Shown piece after piece: positions 34,601 to 44,146 of a stretch of DNA of 64,000 bases. Every line of letters begins with the position of its first letter. Positions within the stretch are counted from its first letter, which is position 1. Position numbers and translations under genes: made by a program. The notes below the pieces were generated by a model. That model saw nothing but the letters and a program-made list of their open reading frames with translations, was not told where the DNA came from and made no database searches. The stretch is from Megasphaera vaginalis (ex Bordigoni et al. 2020) (GTDB lineage: Bacteria; Bacillota; Negativicutes; Veillonellales; Megasphaeraceae), in NCBI RefSeq assembly GCF_900240295.1, contig NZ_OEQB01000006.1, positions 78,861-142,860 on the forward strand, read 5' to 3'.

Positions 34601-35139
34601 TCAGTATCGGCGGCCTGGTTACGGCGCGGCGCCAGGTGCTGACGAAGCGCAATGAGCAGATGGCTATCCTTACTGTCGAAGATTTTACGCACGCCGTTAC
34701 GGTCGTCGTCTTTCCGCGTGTTTATGAACGCTGTCTGAACATGACGACTGTCGACATGGCGGTTGCTGTTCGCGGCAAAGCGGATATTACCGATGATGCC
34801 GTGCAGATCGTTGCCGATGAGATCCGGCCGCTGGCGGCAGCGAAAGACGCGGCGCGGCAACTGCCGCACCGGCAGGCGCCTTTGCCCGGAACGGAATGGA
34901 AAGCAGGTGACGGAAGCAAATTGTTCATCAAGATTCCGGCGCATTTGGAACGGACGAATTTTGCCGAAGAGGTTGCCGGCGTTTTGCGTGAATACCCCGG
35001 CAGTGTGAAGGTGTATTTTCACTTTGCCGGCAGCCGACGGACGATCCTTGCCGATAAACAGTATTGGATCACGCCGGGACGGGATTTGCAGGAACGCCTA
35101 TCGGGCATGCTGGGGAAGGGCGATGTCATCTTGCAGTGA
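31666..35139 (+). CDS. dnaE: DNA polymerase III alpha subunit (DnaE)
   Basis: A 1157-residue replicative polymerase. The N-terminal PHP domain shows FVHLHNHTQYSLFDG and TDHGNMYGVI; the polymerase active site Asp residues are in VTMPDIDMDFCYENR (about 398-406); VGPGRGSAAGS and GYGFNKSHSAAYAYVAWQT are finger/palm segments; an OB-fold domain follows near residue 990. It is DnaE-type, with no internal DnaQ-like exonuclease as in PolC. Length is typical. The ATG 31666 has AAGGAG upstream. It stands alone after the unassigned stretch. Confidence 0.96.
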   Translation: MRRFVHLHNHTQYSLFDGLTRIPEMVAKAKELEMPAVAITDHGNMYGVISLYKEAKAQGIKPLLGCEVYMTRGSRFEQKGKERLCHLILLAKTKEGYQNLVKIVSKGFVDGENSYHRPRVDYDLLEQHHTGLLALSACIEGQIQQEILNHNEAGARRVLERMIAIFGKDDFYLEVQNHGLPEEATVRSVFRNWSEEYGVKLVATNDFHYLNKEDAAAQEVKLCISTASTLDDPNHFRFANQEFYMKSGDEMERLFPDLPEALDTTLEIAEKCNVEINFDERHLPQFPVPQGETDETYLRKLCEAALPVRYKPVTAAVRQRLDYELGVISDMGFPSYFLIVWDYVKYARDHAIPVGPGRGSAAGSVVAYLLGITGLDPLQYDLLFERFLNPERVTMPDIDMDFCYENRSRIIDYVTRKYGKDHVAQIITFGTLAARAVLRDVGRVLNIPLSEVNRIMKMVPNELGITLDKALKISREFRNEYETKPEVQRLVNFGKALEGLVRHSSTHAAGVVISAAPVDDYVPMQYSKEGYLTTQYDKDIIEELGLLKMDFLGLRTLTVIGDTVKLIKQSRHVDLDIDALPLDDQATCALLTEGDTAGVFQMESTGITNLVKDLAPQHFEDMIPLVALYRPGPLGSGMVDDFIKGSHGEKTVTYLHPLLEPILRDTYGVILYQEQVMQIASVMGGFSLGQADLLRRAMGKKKEYILKAQREAFLAGTETKGIDQEIANKVFDLMIYFAGYGFNKSHSAAYAYVAWQTAYLKAHYRPEFMAATMTSMINDVSKISYYVAECRRHGVAVLSPDVNASMAMFSVQDGNIRFGLAGVKSVGEHAIQTIIETRTKGGAFTSLSDFCSRVDAHVVNHRAIESLIKCGAMDSFGKKRSQLMAVIDQAMSLGAICQKDTASGQMGLFDTDEVAAVTELEYPDIDEYPMDMRLAMEKEYDGFYFSGHPLNAYEKEMKAVTPLAALYAEDGETYDGKSISIGGLVTARRQVLTKRNEQMAILTVEDFTHAVTVVVFPRVYERCLNMTTVDMAVAVRGKADITDDAVQIVADEIRPLAAAKDAARQLPHRQAPLPGTEWKAGDGSKLFIKIPAHLERTNFAEEVAGVLREYPGSVKVYFHFAGSRRTILADKQYWITPGRDLQERLSGMLGKGDVILQ

Positions 35140-35200
35140 CGGCAGCGATTTGCCGGCAGCCATTGACGCAGTATGCCTTGCGAAAAACGTCGCCTGATTC

Positions 35201-35229
35201 TTGCAAAGCGGCGACGCTTATGCTATACT
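35201..35229 (+). promoter_or_regulatory. Promoter of rpmE
   Basis: TTGCAA (35201-35206) and TATACT (35224-35229) are 17 bases apart, the latter with an extended TGC. A GTCGCC/GGCGAC stem overlaps the -35 and may be the 3' end of the dnaE transcript. Confidence 0.65.
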
Positions 35230-35271
35230 ATATCAGCATAGGTTTTGAATGAGTGATGAGAAGAGGTGTGA

Positions 35272-35478
35272 GTGGTGAAGGAAGGAATCCATCCGAAGTA
35301 CGGTAAAGCCGTTGTAACATGCGCATGCGGCAATACGTTTGAAACCGGTTCAACAGCATCTGAACTGCGCGTGGAAATTTGCTCGAAATGCCATCCGTTC
35401 TTTACGGGTCAGCAGCGTGCCCAGGCGGCCCGCGGCCGTATCGAACAGTTTAATAAACGTTATGGTAAAAAAGGCTAA
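35272..35478 (+). CDS. rpmE: Ribosomal protein L31 (zinc-binding type)
   Basis: A 68-residue protein with [13 protein letters not shown] at the start and the zinc ligands in [10 protein letters not shown] and [12 protein letters not shown]. This is the zinc (C+) form of L31, replaced under zinc starvation in some bacteria. Two adjacent GTG codons (35272, 35275) follow AGAGGTG; either may start it. Confidence 0.93.
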   Translation: MVKEGIHPKYGKAVVTCACGNTFETGSTASELRVEICSKCHPFFTGQQRAQAARGRIEQFNKRYGKKG

Positions 35479-35508
35479 ACAGCTGAATAGCGGCAATACA
35501 AGTGGACG

Positions 35509-35538
35509 GCAGAGCAGCAATGCTCTGCTCTATTTGTA
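35509..35538 (+). terminator. Probable weak terminator after rpmE
   Basis: GCAGAGCA-GCAA-TGCTCTGC forms an 8-bp stem followed by a short TCTATTTG, so termination may be partial and feed the downstream genes. Confidence 0.5.
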
Positions 35539-35556
35539 TGCAGAAGGGATTTTTGT

Positions 35557-36468
35557 ATGAAGAAACCGATATATGTAGGCGGCCAAGCCGTTATTGAAGG
35601 CGTAATGATGCGTGGCCCTGAATATATAGCGACTGCCGTGCGGACGCCGTCTGGAGAAATTACGGTGAAAAAGGATCCGATCCGTTCCGTCGGTGATCGC
35701 TTTCCGATCTTGAAGAAGCCTTTTCTGCGCGGCTCCGTAGCGTTGGGTGAATCGTTGGTGTACGGCATGCGCAGTTTATCATACTCGGCCCAGGCGTCTG
35801 GAGAAGAAGATGAGCAGATGAGCGATCGGCAGATGGCGCTTACCATGCTCTTTTCCGCTGCACTGGCCATCGTCTTTTTTGTCGTCGTTCCGACGTTCGG
35901 TGCAAAATTTATTCCCGGCGTTGCGTCGGATCCTTTTCGTCTGAACATCGTTGAAGGCGTTCTGCGATTGGTCGTTTTCCTGCTCTATATTTGGGGGATA
36001 TCCCTGACCGGCGATATTCGCCGTGTTTTCGAATATCACGGCGCCGAGCATAAGACGATATGGGCATACGAGTCCGGCTTGGCGTTGACAGTAGAGAATG
36101 TACGTAAACAGAGTCGTCTGCATCCGCGATGCGGTACGAATTTTCTGCTGATTGTCATGGTCGTTTCCATCTTTGTCTTCGCATTCTTAGGCTGGCCGTC
36201 TTTGCCGGTGCGGATTCTGTCGCGCGTCGTACTGATGCCGGTTGTCGCCGGTATCAGCTATGAAATGATCCGCTTGGCAAGTCGTACGGAAAATCCGCTT
36301 GTCGCGGCTTTGTTCAAACCGGGCTTGTGGCTTCAGTACCTGACAACGCGCGAACCCCATGCCGACCAGATAGAAGTGGCGATCAGCGCGTTAGAAGCGG
36401 CGAAGCCGGCGGAAAAAGAAGTGACAGAAACGGCTTTTGCCGCAACAGTGCGGGAGCAATCGATCTGA
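35557..36468 (+). CDS. DUF1385 family membrane protein
   Basis: A 303-residue protein with [17 protein letters not shown] at the start, the family's hallmark, two to four membrane helices in the middle and [14 protein letters not shown] plus [15 protein letters not shown] around a possible metal site (His, Glu, Cys). DUF1385 genes often sit between rpmE and prfA in Firmicutes, as here. The function is unknown. Confidence 0.88.
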   Translation: MKKPIYVGGQAVIEGVMMRGPEYIATAVRTPSGEITVKKDPIRSVGDRFPILKKPFLRGSVALGESLVYGMRSLSYSAQASGEEDEQMSDRQMALTMLFSAALAIVFFVVVPTFGAKFIPGVASDPFRLNIVEGVLRLVVFLLYIWGISLTGDIRRVFEYHGAEHKTIWAYESGLALTVENVRKQSRLHPRCGTNFLLIVMVVSIFVFAFLGWPSLPVRILSRVVLMPVVAGISYEMIRLASRTENPLVAALFKPGLWLQYLTTREPHADQIEVAISALEAAKPAEKEVTETAFAATVREQSI

Positions 36469-36491
36469 TATTTGAAAGTGAGGAACCGTTG

Positions 36492-37577
36492 GTGTTTATT
36501 GATAAGGTACGGGCAGTAGAAAATAAATTCATCGATTTGGAGCAGCGTATCAGTGATCCGTCCGTTATTGCCAGGCAAGATGAATGGCAGCGCCTGACAC
36601 GTGAACATGCCGCATTGGCGCCTCTCGTCGCGGCTTTTCGCAAGTATAAGGAGGTAACGGCGGCGATTGACGGCGATAAGGATATTCTTGCCGACAATGG
36701 CAGTGATGAAGAACTGGCGGCAATGGCCAAGGAAGAACTGATCGCCCTTGAAAAAGAACGGGATGCGCTGGAAGACGAACTGCACATGCTCATGCTGCCG
36801 AAAGATCCGCATGACGATAAAAATGTTATTATGGAAATTCGCGGCGGCGCCGGCGGTGATGAAGCGGCGTTGTTTGCCGGCGATCTTTTCCGCATGTATT
36901 CGAAATATATTGAAAAGCAGAAGGGCTGGAAGGCGAGCATTATCAGTTCCAATGCGCCGGAGCTGGGGGGATTTAAGGAAGTCATCTTTTCCGTTGAAGG
37001 GAACGGTGTGTACGGTAAGCTGAAATACGAATCCGGCGTTCACCGCGTGCAGCGCGTCCCCGTTACGGAAGCGGGCGGCCGAATTCACACGTCGACGGCA
37101 ACGGTTGCCGTTTTACCGGAAGCGGAAGATGTCGAGGTCGAACTGAATATGGATGACGTGAGAACGGATTATTTCCGTTCCAGCGGTGCCGGCGGCCAGC
37201 ATGTCAACAAGACGTCTTCCGCTGTGCGTATGACGCATATTCCGACGGGGATTGTCGTCGAATGTCAGGATGAACGGTCACAGCTCGAAAACCGGGCGAA
37301 AGCGGTGCGAGTCTTGAAGGCGCGCCTGCTGGACAAAGCGCAACAGGAAGCGACTGCCGAAGTAACGGAAACGCGGCGCAGTCAGGTCGGTACCGGCGAC
37401 CGCAGCGAACGGATCCGTACGTATAACTATCCGCAGGGAAGGGTAACGGATCACCGCGTTAACGTGACTCTCTATAAATTGGAAAGCGTGTTGAACGGTG
37501 AAATCGATGAATTCGTCCAAGCTTTGGCGGAAGCGCGTCGTGCCGAATTGATGAAAGAAGCCGAAGCCAATGACTGA
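36492..37577 (+). CDS. prfA: Peptide chain release factor 1
   Basis: A 361-residue factor that releases peptides at UAA and UAG. The catalytic GGQ is in [18 protein letters not shown], with the PxT-type recognition region ([13 protein letters not shown]) upstream. GTG 36492 is the best start, after GAGGAACC; the much longer open frame upstream overlaps the DUF1385 gene and is not plausible. Its end overlaps prmC by 8 bases, pairing the substrate with its methyltransferase. Confidence 0.95.
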   Translation: MFIDKVRAVENKFIDLEQRISDPSVIARQDEWQRLTREHAALAPLVAAFRKYKEVTAAIDGDKDILADNGSDEELAAMAKEELIALEKERDALEDELHMLMLPKDPHDDKNVIMEIRGGAGGDEAALFAGDLFRMYSKYIEKQKGWKASIISSNAPELGGFKEVIFSVEGNGVYGKLKYESGVHRVQRVPVTEAGGRIHTSTATVAVLPEAEDVEVELNMDDVRTDYFRSSGAGGQHVNKTSSAVRMTHIPTGIVVECQDERSQLENRAKAVRVLKARLLDKAQQEATAEVTETRRSQVGTGDRSERIRTYNYPQGRVTDHRVNVTLYKLESVLNGEIDEFVQALAEARRAELMKEAEAND

Positions 37578-38433
37578 GCTTTGGACGATCGGTGCTCTTT
37601 TGCAGTGGACACAGCGTTTTTTTGCCGCCAAAGGAATTGATACGGCCCGTCTTGATGCGGAGCTTCTTCTTGCCCATGTCCTTCAAAAAGAACGCATTTA
37701 CTTATACGCCCATTATGATGAACCTTTGTCGACGGGAGAGTTGGCGGCTTACCGTGAACTGGTCAGGAAGCGGGGACAGCGGTTTTCCGTTGCTCATCTT
37801 CTCGGAACCAAGTCGTTTATGGGGCTCAAATTTTCCGTAACGGAAGATGTCCTTGTCCCGCGGCCGGAGACGGAGCTTCTCGTTGAAGCGGTTTTGGAAC
37901 GGGAACCGCGTGACTCTACGGCGGCCGTTTTGGACATCGGCACGGGCAGCGGCGCCATTGTTCTCAGCATTTGTCACTATTTGCCGCAGGCAACGGGGCT
38001 CGGTGTCGATATTTCGGCGGCAGCGCTGGCCGTTGCCGCAAAAAACGGCGCCTCCCTTGATTTGCCGCAAGTACGATGGCAGGAAAGCGATTTAACGGCG
38101 GCAGTCGGCACGCAGACTTTCGATTGGATACTTTCCAATCCGCCGTATCTGACGGCCGGCGATATGGCGGCGTTGGAGCCGGAAGTGAGACACGATCCGC
38201 AATTGGCGCTTTTCGGCGGCCCTGACGGGCTCGCCTTTTATCGGCGCCTGGCGGCCGTCATGGCGGAGCACTTGAAACCCGGCGGCCATTGCGCCGTTGA
38301 AATCGGCAGCGGTCAGCGCCAGGCTGTTGCCGCTATTTTCGCCGCTGTCGGGAACTATTCCGAAGTGACGGTGATTCCCGATTACGGCGGTATCGAACGG
38401 GTTCTTATTTGGCAGCGAAAAGAGCGAATATGA
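37570..38433 (+). CDS. prmC: PrmC, release factor glutamine methyltransferase
   Basis: A 287-residue SAM-dependent methyltransferase that methylates the Gln of the GGQ motif in RF1/RF2. Motif I is [14 protein letters not shown] (about 118), and the catalytic NPPYL is at about 191. It overlaps prfA and tsaC, forming a translation-linked run prfA-prmC-tsaC. Confidence 0.94.
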   Translation: MTELWTIGALLQWTQRFFAAKGIDTARLDAELLLAHVLQKERIYLYAHYDEPLSTGELAAYRELVRKRGQRFSVAHLLGTKSFMGLKFSVTEDVLVPRPETELLVEAVLEREPRDSTAAVLDIGTGSGAIVLSICHYLPQATGLGVDISAAALAVAAKNGASLDLPQVRWQESDLTAAVGTQTFDWILSNPPYLTAGDMAALEPEVRHDPQLALFGGPDGLAFYRRLAAVMAEHLKPGGHCAVEIGSGQRQAVAAIFAAVGNYSEVTVIPDYGGIERVLIWQRKERI

Positions 38434-39476
38434 TGAAAAAGACGAAGATAGTACGCATTACAGATGTTGAACGGGATCGGGAGAGCCTAAACGAAGCAGG
38501 GCGAATTATTCGCGCCGGCGGCCTTGTCGTTTTTCCGACGGAAACCGTTTACGGTATCGGCGCAAACGGTCTTGACAGTGATGCCTGCCGCAGCATTTAC
38601 ACGGCCAAGGGACGTCCCAGCGACAATCCGCTGATCTTGACGGTGCCGGATAAAAAAGGGGTCATGCAAGTGGCCAGAGAGCTGCCGCCTCTCGCCGAAG
38701 CCTTGCTGGATCGATTTTGGCCGGGGCCGTTGACCGTTATTTTTCCGCGTCGGCCCAATGTGCCGGATGCAGCTACCGGCGGCTTAGATACGGTAGCGCT
38801 GCGCTGTCCTGATCACGCCGTTGCCCGGGCATTTTTGCGGAGTGCCGGTGTTCCCGTGGCCGGTCCCAGTGCCAATCTGTCAGGCCGGCCGAGCCCGACG
38901 ACGGCGGCGGAAGCGGCGCATGACATGGAAGGTCGTGTAGATATGATTATTGACGGCGGTCCCTGTCATATCGGCGTGGAGTCGACGATTGTGGAATGTA
39001 TCGATGAACGGACCGTGACGATTTTGCGGCCCGGCGGTGTCACGGCGGCCATGCTCGGTGAAGTGGCGGAACGGGTTTTGGTCGATACGGCGTTGAGCGG
39101 TACTGCCGGCGTACCGAAGGCGCCGGGGATGAAATACCGTCATTATGCGCCGGCAGCAGCGATGATCGTTTATGTCGGCAGCGGTGAAGCGGTGGCGGCG
39201 GCGATTGCGGCGCAGCGCCGGGAAACGGCGGGAAAGCGTATCGGTTACCTCGTCAGCAGTGAGACGGCGGCAGTCCTGCCGCAGGAGAACTGTTATATCT
39301 GGGGCAATCGGGGCGATAAAGCGGCGTTAGCCAATCAACTGTACGGCGGGCTTCTTTTCTTTGACTCCCACCCCGTCGACCTGATCCTGGCCGAAGGCGT
39401 CGATGAAGACGGACTGGGGGCGGCTATTATGAACCGCATGGGCAAGGCTGCCGGCGGTCATGTTGTCGTGCTGTAA
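38430..39476 (+). CDS. Threonylcarbamoyl-AMP synthase, Sua5 type
   Basis: A 348-residue protein for the first step of t6A tRNA modification, making threonylcarbamoyl-AMP from threonine, bicarbonate and ATP. The YrdC domain covers residues about 10-210 (FPTETVYGIGANG, KGRPSDNPL, PSANLSGRPSPT), and a Sua5 C-terminal domain follows after the linker PGMKYRHYAP. The start ATG 38430 overlaps the prmC stop (ATGA). Order with prfA and prmC is the usual one. Confidence 0.92.
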   Translation: MMKKTKIVRITDVERDRESLNEAGRIIRAGGLVVFPTETVYGIGANGLDSDACRSIYTAKGRPSDNPLILTVPDKKGVMQVARELPPLAEALLDRFWPGPLTVIFPRRPNVPDAATGGLDTVALRCPDHAVARAFLRSAGVPVAGPSANLSGRPSPTTAAEAAHDMEGRVDMIIDGGPCHIGVESTIVECIDERTVTILRPGGVTAAMLGEVAERVLVDTALSGTAGVPKAPGMKYRHYAPAAAMIVYVGSGEAVAAAIAAQRRETAGKRIGYLVSSETAAVLPQENCYIWGNRGDKAALANQLYGGLLFFDSHPVDLILAEGVDEDGLGAAIMNRMGKAAGGHVVVL

Positions 39477-39491
39477 ACAAGATGGTATAAT
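39463..39491 (+). promoter_or_regulatory. Promoter of rpiB-upp
   Basis: TTGTCG (39463-39468) and a perfect TATAAT (39486-39491), 17 bases apart, with an extended TGG before the -10. It overlaps the end of the Sua5 gene. Confidence 0.7.
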
Positions 39492-39522
39492 AAAATCAAT
39501 CATCATAAAGGAGGCTCATCCT

Positions 39523-39960
39523 ATGAAATTAGTCATCGGAAGCGATCACGGCGGTTTCAAGTTGAAGGAAGAGATCAAGACATTTCTGACGGAAGAAGGG
39601 ATTGCCTTTACTGACTATGGTACGTTGACGCTGGACAGATGTGATTATCCGGAAATTGCCAAAAAAGTCGGCGAAGCCGTAGCCTGCGGAACATTTGACC
39701 GGGGAATTTTGCTTTGCGGTACCGGTATCGGTATCGGTATTGCCGCCAATAAAGTGTCCGGGATTCGTGCGGCTTTGTGCCATGACACCTTTTCGGCGGA
39801 ATACTGTCGCCGCCATAACGATGCCAATATTCTCACGATGGGAGAACGGGTTATCGGGCCGGGACTGGCGAAAGAAATCGTTCGTATTTTTCTGAAAACC
39901 GGCTTTGACGGCGGCCGGCATGAAATGCGCGTCAATATGATTAAAGAGATGGACAAATAA
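39523..39960 (+). CDS. rpiB: RpiB, ribose 5-phosphate isomerase B
   Basis: A 145-residue enzyme of the RpiB/LacAB family, interconverting ribose 5-phosphate and ribulose 5-phosphate. VIGSDHGGFKLKE, ILLCGTGIGIGIAANKV (with the active-site Cys) and HDTFSAEYCRRHNDANIL match RpiB. AAGGAGG precedes ATG 39523; an upstream in-frame start lies in the previous gene and is not used. upp follows after 27 bases, a common pair. Confidence 0.92.
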   Translation: MKLVIGSDHGGFKLKEEIKTFLTEEGIAFTDYGTLTLDRCDYPEIAKKVGEAVACGTFDRGILLCGTGIGIGIAANKVSGIRAALCHDTFSAEYCRRHNDANILTMGERVIGPGLAKEIVRIFLKTGFDGGRHEMRVNMIKEMDK

Positions 39961-39987
39961 ACGGACAGGTGAAAAAGGAGTTTATAC

Positions 39988-40611
39988 ATGGAAGTACAAG
40001 TAATGAATCATCCGCTGATTCAGCATAAAGTAACGTTGATGCGCAAGGTGGAAACGGGATCGAAGGATTTTCGTGATTTGCTTGAAGAGATCACGATGCT
40101 CATGGGGTATGAAATTACCCGGGATCTGCCCCTTGAGGATGTTGAAATTCAAACGCCGATTACGAAAATGATCGGCAAACAGATCAGCGGCAAAAAACTG
40201 GGGATCGTTCCCGTTCTTCGCGCCGGTCTCGGTATGGTGCAGGGCATGCTCAATCTGATTCCGACGGCAAAGGTAGGACATATCGGTCTCTACCGCGATC
40301 CGGAAACGTTGGAACCTGTCGAGTATTACTGCAAGCTTCCCGATGTCGATAATCGTGATTTTATTATCGTCGATCCCATGTTGGCAACGGGCGGCAGCGC
40401 TTCGGCCGCCATTACGCTGTTGAAAAACAGGGGGATTCAGCATATTAAGCTGATGTGTCTTGTTGCCGCTCCGAAGGGCGTGCAGCGGATCAATAACGAT
40501 CATCCTGACGTCAAAATCTTTGTGGCGGCCTTGGATGAAAAGCTTAATGAACACGGCTATATCGTTCCCGGCTTAGGTGACGCCGGTGATCGTATTTTCG
40601 GTACGAAGTAA
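39988..40611 (+). CDS. upp: Uracil phosphoribosyltransferase
   Basis: A 207-residue salvage enzyme making UMP from uracil and PRPP. The PRPP-binding loop [16 protein letters not shown] (about 130-145) and the uracil-binding C-terminus [16 protein letters not shown] are intact. AAAAGGAG precedes the ATG. A strong terminator follows. Confidence 0.95.
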   Translation: MEVQVMNHPLIQHKVTLMRKVETGSKDFRDLLEEITMLMGYEITRDLPLEDVEIQTPITKMIGKQISGKKLGIVPVLRAGLGMVQGMLNLIPTAKVGHIGLYRDPETLEPVEYYCKLPDVDNRDFIIVDPMLATGGSASAAITLLKNRGIQHIKLMCLVAAPKGVQRINNDHPDVKIFVAALDEKLNEHGYIVPGLGDAGDRIFGTK

Positions 40612-40626
40612 GTTGGTGTAATCGCC

Positions 40627-40665
40627 AAAGCAGCACTGGAATCTGTAGATTTCAGTGCTGCTTTT
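40627..40665 (+). terminator. Terminator after upp
   Basis: AAAGCAGCACTG pairs with CAGTGCTGCTTT around a loop, with TTTT in and after the second arm. Confidence 0.88.
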
Positions 40666-40833
40666 ATACTATATTTTATACTATATACGTTGGATCTTGG
40701 TGTGCAGGCAGAGACTGCCTGTTCGATCTGAAAACGGAAAGGGGGCGTCCCTTCTCCTTTTCGCAGATAGCGCGCGACCCCTTGTGTCTACTGGTATAGA
40801 AATAATGTATGCATACAATGTATAACTTGTCCG

Positions 40834-40863
40834 TTGTAGAGCTGTGACGCTATTTGATATAAT
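40834..40863 (+). promoter_or_regulatory. Promoter of the secreted-protein gene
   Basis: TTGTAG (40834-40839) and TATAAT (40858-40863) are 18 bases apart. A perfect 12-bp palindrome, TGTATGCATACA (40806-40817), lies just upstream and could bind a regulator. From 40666 to 40805 I see nothing else. Confidence 0.6.
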
Positions 40864-40933
40864 GGAGACAAGAGTTGTGTTCTTTCGGGGACGTGCGAAT
40901 ATTAATGAGTAATGACGTGAAGGGAGGATGGTT

Positions 40934-41470
40934 ATGTTGAAAAGACAGAAACAACTTACAGCGGCAGTCGGTATAGCGGCCTTTTTACTTGCGCCTCTCA
41001 GTGCAGGCGCCTTCGGGCTCGGCGGTATCATCGGCAGTATAGGCGGCACAGGCAGTACAAACGGCCATATTTCCGGGAAGGCGGTTCCTGCCGGTGATGT
41101 GCGTGCCGTTCCGCGAATTGACAACAGCGGTTCCGACGGCGGCGGCCGGTACGATCCTACGAGTTCGGAATGCGTGACGGGAACTGTCTATGATACGTCG
41201 GGCCGGGAAATGCCCCGTTGCCGCGTTGTCCTCATGGAGGGGAAAGGATCCAGCTATTTTGTGAAAGACGGCGTTGTTCATTCGACGGGGTTTTATGTCG
41301 CCGTAACGAACGACGACGGTTATTTTTCCATTCCCGTTAAGCCCGGATACAGTTATACTGTTGTTGCCTGGGACGGCAGCCTGATCGGTATTGCCCATAC
41401 GGGCGCGCAGAAAGAGCCGCTTTCGGTAAAAATGAAAGATCAGGGCATGCAGGTTATGTTCAGTAAGTAA
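40934..41470 (+). CDS. Secreted protein with carboxypeptidase-regulatory-like (Ig-like) domain
   Basis: A 178-residue protein. A basic start (MLKRQKQ) and hydrophobic core followed by LSAGAFG form a signal peptide cut near residue 26; a Gly/Ser-rich linker follows; residues about 80-175 (VTGTVYDTSGREMPRCRVVLMEG to the end) match the beta-sandwich domain that follows carboxypeptidases and occurs in many exported proteins. ATG 40934 is preferred, because the GGGAGG directly abuts the ATG at 40928. The function is unknown. Confidence 0.7.
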   Translation: MLKRQKQLTAAVGIAAFLLAPLSAGAFGLGGIIGSIGGTGSTNGHISGKAVPAGDVRAVPRIDNSGSDGGGRYDPTSSECVTGTVYDTSGREMPRCRVVLMEGKGSSYFVKDGVVHSTGFYVAVTNDDGYFSIPVKPGYSYTVVAWDGSLIGIAHTGAQKEPLSVKMKDQGMQVMFSK

Positions 41471-41526
41471 GACCGGCATTGCAGCCGGCAACGGTTCAGT
41501 TGACTGGGTGAATTTTGTATGGTTGG

Positions 41527-41571
41527 AAAGCCCCTGTCCGAAGAGATTATTCTCTTCGGACAGGGGCTTTT
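41527..41571. terminator. Strong terminator between converging genes
   Basis: A perfect 19-bp stem (AAAGCCCCTGTCCGAAGAG and its complement) with a 6-base loop and a T run on the plus strand. It lies between the secreted-protein gene and metA and probably serves both. Confidence 0.88.
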
Positions 41572-41581
41572 GACGTGCCGT

Positions 41582-42502
41582 TCATATTGCCTTCATGTCG
41601 GTTACGATATACGGCGTTTCCTGGTAAACCAGGTTCAACCAGTTATGATAGAAAAGGTGGGCGTAGCTGCACCAGATGAAGGATGGCGTTTCTTCCGTGT
41701 TATCATTTGGATAATAATTTTCCGGTATGGCAATCGGCAGTCCTTTCTGCTTATCACGAATATATTCGCTTTCCAATGTTCGCCTGTCGTATTCGAAATG
41801 ACCGAGGACAAAAAAACGGCGATAGTTTTTCGTACCGATAATGTTGATGCCGTTTTTTGAATTGCGAGAGAGTACTTCCAGCTCCGGTCGATTGTAAACG
41901 GCAGTATCGTCAATTGCCGTATGCCGTGATTGGGGAATGAAGTAGCGATCGTCAAAGCCGCGCAGGAGAGGGTGGTTTTCGGCGGTCAGCTCATATTCAT
42001 AAATCCCGAACAACTTTTCTGGCAGGCGTTGTTTGTCGATATGATAGTAATGATACAGCGCTGACTGAGCGCCCCAGCAGAAAGAGAGGGTAGAGAAGAC
42101 ATGCGTTTTTGCCCAGTCCAGATACCGGGTCATTTCCGGCCAATAATCAACGGCGGTGAAGTCAAGGGTTTCGACAGGCGCGCCGGTAATGATAAAACCG
42201 TCGTAGTAATCATTTTTGATGTCGGCGAAGACCAGGTAATTTTCTTCCAGATACGTATTGTCGACGTGAGAGGCGGCGTGTGTTGCCGTATAACAGAAAT
42301 CGACTTCCACCTGTAGCGGTGAATCGCCTAAGAGTCGCAGCAGCTGAAACTCCGTTACCTCCTTCAGCGGCATCAGATTGAGGACGAGGATGCGGAGCGG
42401 GCGAATATCCTGGTGGACGGCTCGTCTGCGGCAAATTGTGCCGATCCCTTCGTGATGCAGTTTTTCCCTGGCGCTTAGTCCGTCTTTGATCGTAATCGGC
42501 AT
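41582..42502 (-). CDS. metA: Homoserine O-acetyltransferase of the MetA family
   Basis: A 306-residue MetA-fold enzyme that acylates homoserine. The catalytic Cys is in TLSFCWGAQSALYHYY, with His and Glu in VLGHFEYD. The segment IITGAPVETLDF has Glu where succinyl-CoA-specific MetA has Gly; published work on the family links Glu here with acetyl-CoA use, so I call it an acetyltransferase despite the MetA name. The product, O-acetylhomoserine, is the substrate of MetY encoded 26 bases upstream in the same operon. Confidence 0.9.
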   Translation of the reverse strand: MPITIKDGLSAREKLHHEGIGTICRRRAVHQDIRPLRILVLNLMPLKEVTEFQLLRLLGDSPLQVEVDFCYTATHAASHVDNTYLEENYLVFADIKNDYYDGFIITGAPVETLDFTAVDYWPEMTRYLDWAKTHVFSTLSFCWGAQSALYHYYHIDKQRLPEKLFGIYEYELTAENHPLLRGFDDRYFIPQSRHTAIDDTAVYNRPELEVLSRNSKNGINIIGTKNYRRFFVLGHFEYDRRTLESEYIRDKQKGLPIAIPENYYPNDNTEETPSFIWCSYAHLFYHNWLNLVYQETPYIVTDMKAI

Positions 42503-42528
42503 GGCTTTATTCCCCTCTCCGGTATTTT

Positions 42529-43809
42529 CTAAATCGCATCTAACGCTTGTTTTACATCGTCCAACAGGTCATCGATATTTTCGATGCCGACGGAGATACG
42601 AACCGTTCCCGGCGTAATGCCGCAGGCCTTCTGCGCCTCTGACGACAGCTGCTGATGCGTCGTCGACGCCGGATGGACGAGCAGTGATTTGGAGTCGCCT
42701 ACGTTGGCGAGATCGGAAAATATCTCGGCCTTGTCGATAAAGGTACGAGCGGCATGGAAGCCGTCCTTCAGTTCAAAGGAAAAAATTGAGCCCGTTCCTT
42801 TCGGAAAATACTTGTCTGCCAGCGCTTTATACGGAGAAGACGGGAGCGAGGGGTAATTTACCTTGGCCACTTTCGGATGCTGATCCAGGAAGGCGGCGAT
42901 TTTCCGGGCGTTTTCGACGTGACGTTCTACACGAAGCGATAAGGTTTCCGTTCCCTGGAGAAGGATCCAGGCGTTAAAAGGACTGATGCTGGGACCGAGA
43001 TCGCGCAGCCCTTTGGCACGGATGCGGGTCACGAAGCCGGCATCCGGAATATCCTTGGCAAAGTTGACTCCGCCATAAGACGCGTCAGGAGAAGCGAGTT
43101 CCGGAAAACGTCCCGAGCCGGCCCAGTCGAAGGCTCCGTTTTCCACGATAACGCCGCCTAAACTCGTGCCGTGACCGCCGATAAACTTCGTTGCCGAATG
43201 GAGGACAACGTCAGCGCCGTGTTCCAACGGGCGGAAAAGATATGGCGTGGCGAAGGTATTGTCGACAGAAACGGGCAGGCCGTGTCGGTGCGCAATAGCG
43301 GCGATGGCTTCGAAATCGGGAATGTTGACGGCGGGATTGCCGAGGCTTTCGAGATATATCAGCTTGGTTTTAGCCGTGATGGCGCCTTCAAAGGATGTTG
43401 GCTGATCAGGATCGGCGAAATGCGTCGTAATGCCAAGATGCTTGAAGGTTTCCGTAAACAGTTCAATCGTACCGCCGTATAACGTCGGGGCGGCGATGAG
43501 TTCGTCACCGGCGCCGGCAAGGTTCAGGATGGCAAGCGAAATGGCGGCGGCACCGGTTGCCGTAGCCAAGGCGGCTGTGCCTCCTTCCAAGGCGGCAATG
43601 CGTTTTTCGAACACTTCCTGCGTCGGATTGGCGAGACGCGTGTAAATATAGCCCGGCTGCTTTAAGGCGAATTGATCTTCGCCGTCTTGTGTGTTTTTGA
43701 ACACATACGACGTCGTCTGGTAAATGGGTACGGCGCGGGCGCCTGTCGTCGGATCGGCAGATTGACCTGCATGTTGCTGTAATGTTTCAAATCGGTACGT
43801 TTTGCTCAT
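42529..43809 (-). CDS. metY: O-acetylhomoserine sulfhydrylase
   Basis: A 426-residue PLP enzyme that makes homocysteine from O-acetylhomoserine and sulfide. The PLP Lys is in [28 protein letters not shown] carries the phosphate-binding residues and the C-terminal [16 protein letters not shown] is family-typical. The length (about 425) fits MetY rather than cystathionine synthases (about 380). Its leader contains a methionine T-box, so expression should rise when tRNA-Met is uncharged. Confidence 0.92.
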   Translation of the reverse strand: MSKTYRFETLQQHAGQSADPTTGARAVPIYQTTSYVFKNTQDGEDQFALKQPGYIYTRLANPTQEVFEKRIAALEGGTAALATATGAAAISLAILNLAGAGDELIAAPTLYGGTIELFTETFKHLGITTHFADPDQPTSFEGAITAKTKLIYLESLGNPAVNIPDFEAIAAIAHRHGLPVSVDNTFATPYLFRPLEHGADVVLHSATKFIGGHGTSLGGVIVENGAFDWAGSGRFPELASPDASYGGVNFAKDIPDAGFVTRIRAKGLRDLGPSISPFNAWILLQGTETLSLRVERHVENARKIAAFLDQHPKVAKVNYPSLPSSPYKALADKYFPKGTGSIFSFELKDGFHAARTFIDKAEIFSDLANVGDSKSLLVHPASTTHQQLSSEAQKACGITPGTVRISVGIENIDDLLDDVKQALDAI

Positions 43810-43866
43810 GATGAATTCCCCCTAGATATCGTTTTAACCAACAGAATAACCAGCTTAATAGAGGCA

Positions 43867-44146
43867 ATAAAAAAACTTCCATCCCCTGTAGGGACGGAAG
43901 TACCGTGTTACCACCCAATTTCGCTCGCCCTTTACAAGGCAAGCCTCTTCAGGTACGCAGGCGAAAGCCTTTAATACCATAGCGCTGTAATGGGCGCACC
44001 CAGATAACTTAACGATTCGGTTATCCGCTCAGAGGCCATCTTCCACGAACTTCCCCGCTCTCCCTTGCACCGATATGGGAGCTCTCTGTGCCGATTCCGT
44101 TCATGTACTCTTCTCTTCATTGCCGGGCTATCAAGTTGTTGACGTA
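43867..44146 (-). ncRNA. T-box leader (methionine) of metY-metA
   Basis: On the minus strand the leader has the Stem I features, a GAAGATGGCC specifier region whose ATG (44037-44039) reads methionine, the antiterminator T-box TGGGTGGTAACACGG (ccaccc at 43911-43916) and a terminator (ACTTCC...GGAAGT then seven T's at 43868-43874). Uncharged tRNA-Met would stabilise the antiterminator and allow metY-metA transcription. Confidence 0.88.

Noticed and set aside
36327..36491. N-terminal extension of prfA
   Set aside because: It overlaps the DUF1385 gene in another frame; the GTG at 36492 with a nearby ribosome binding site gives the normal RF1 length.
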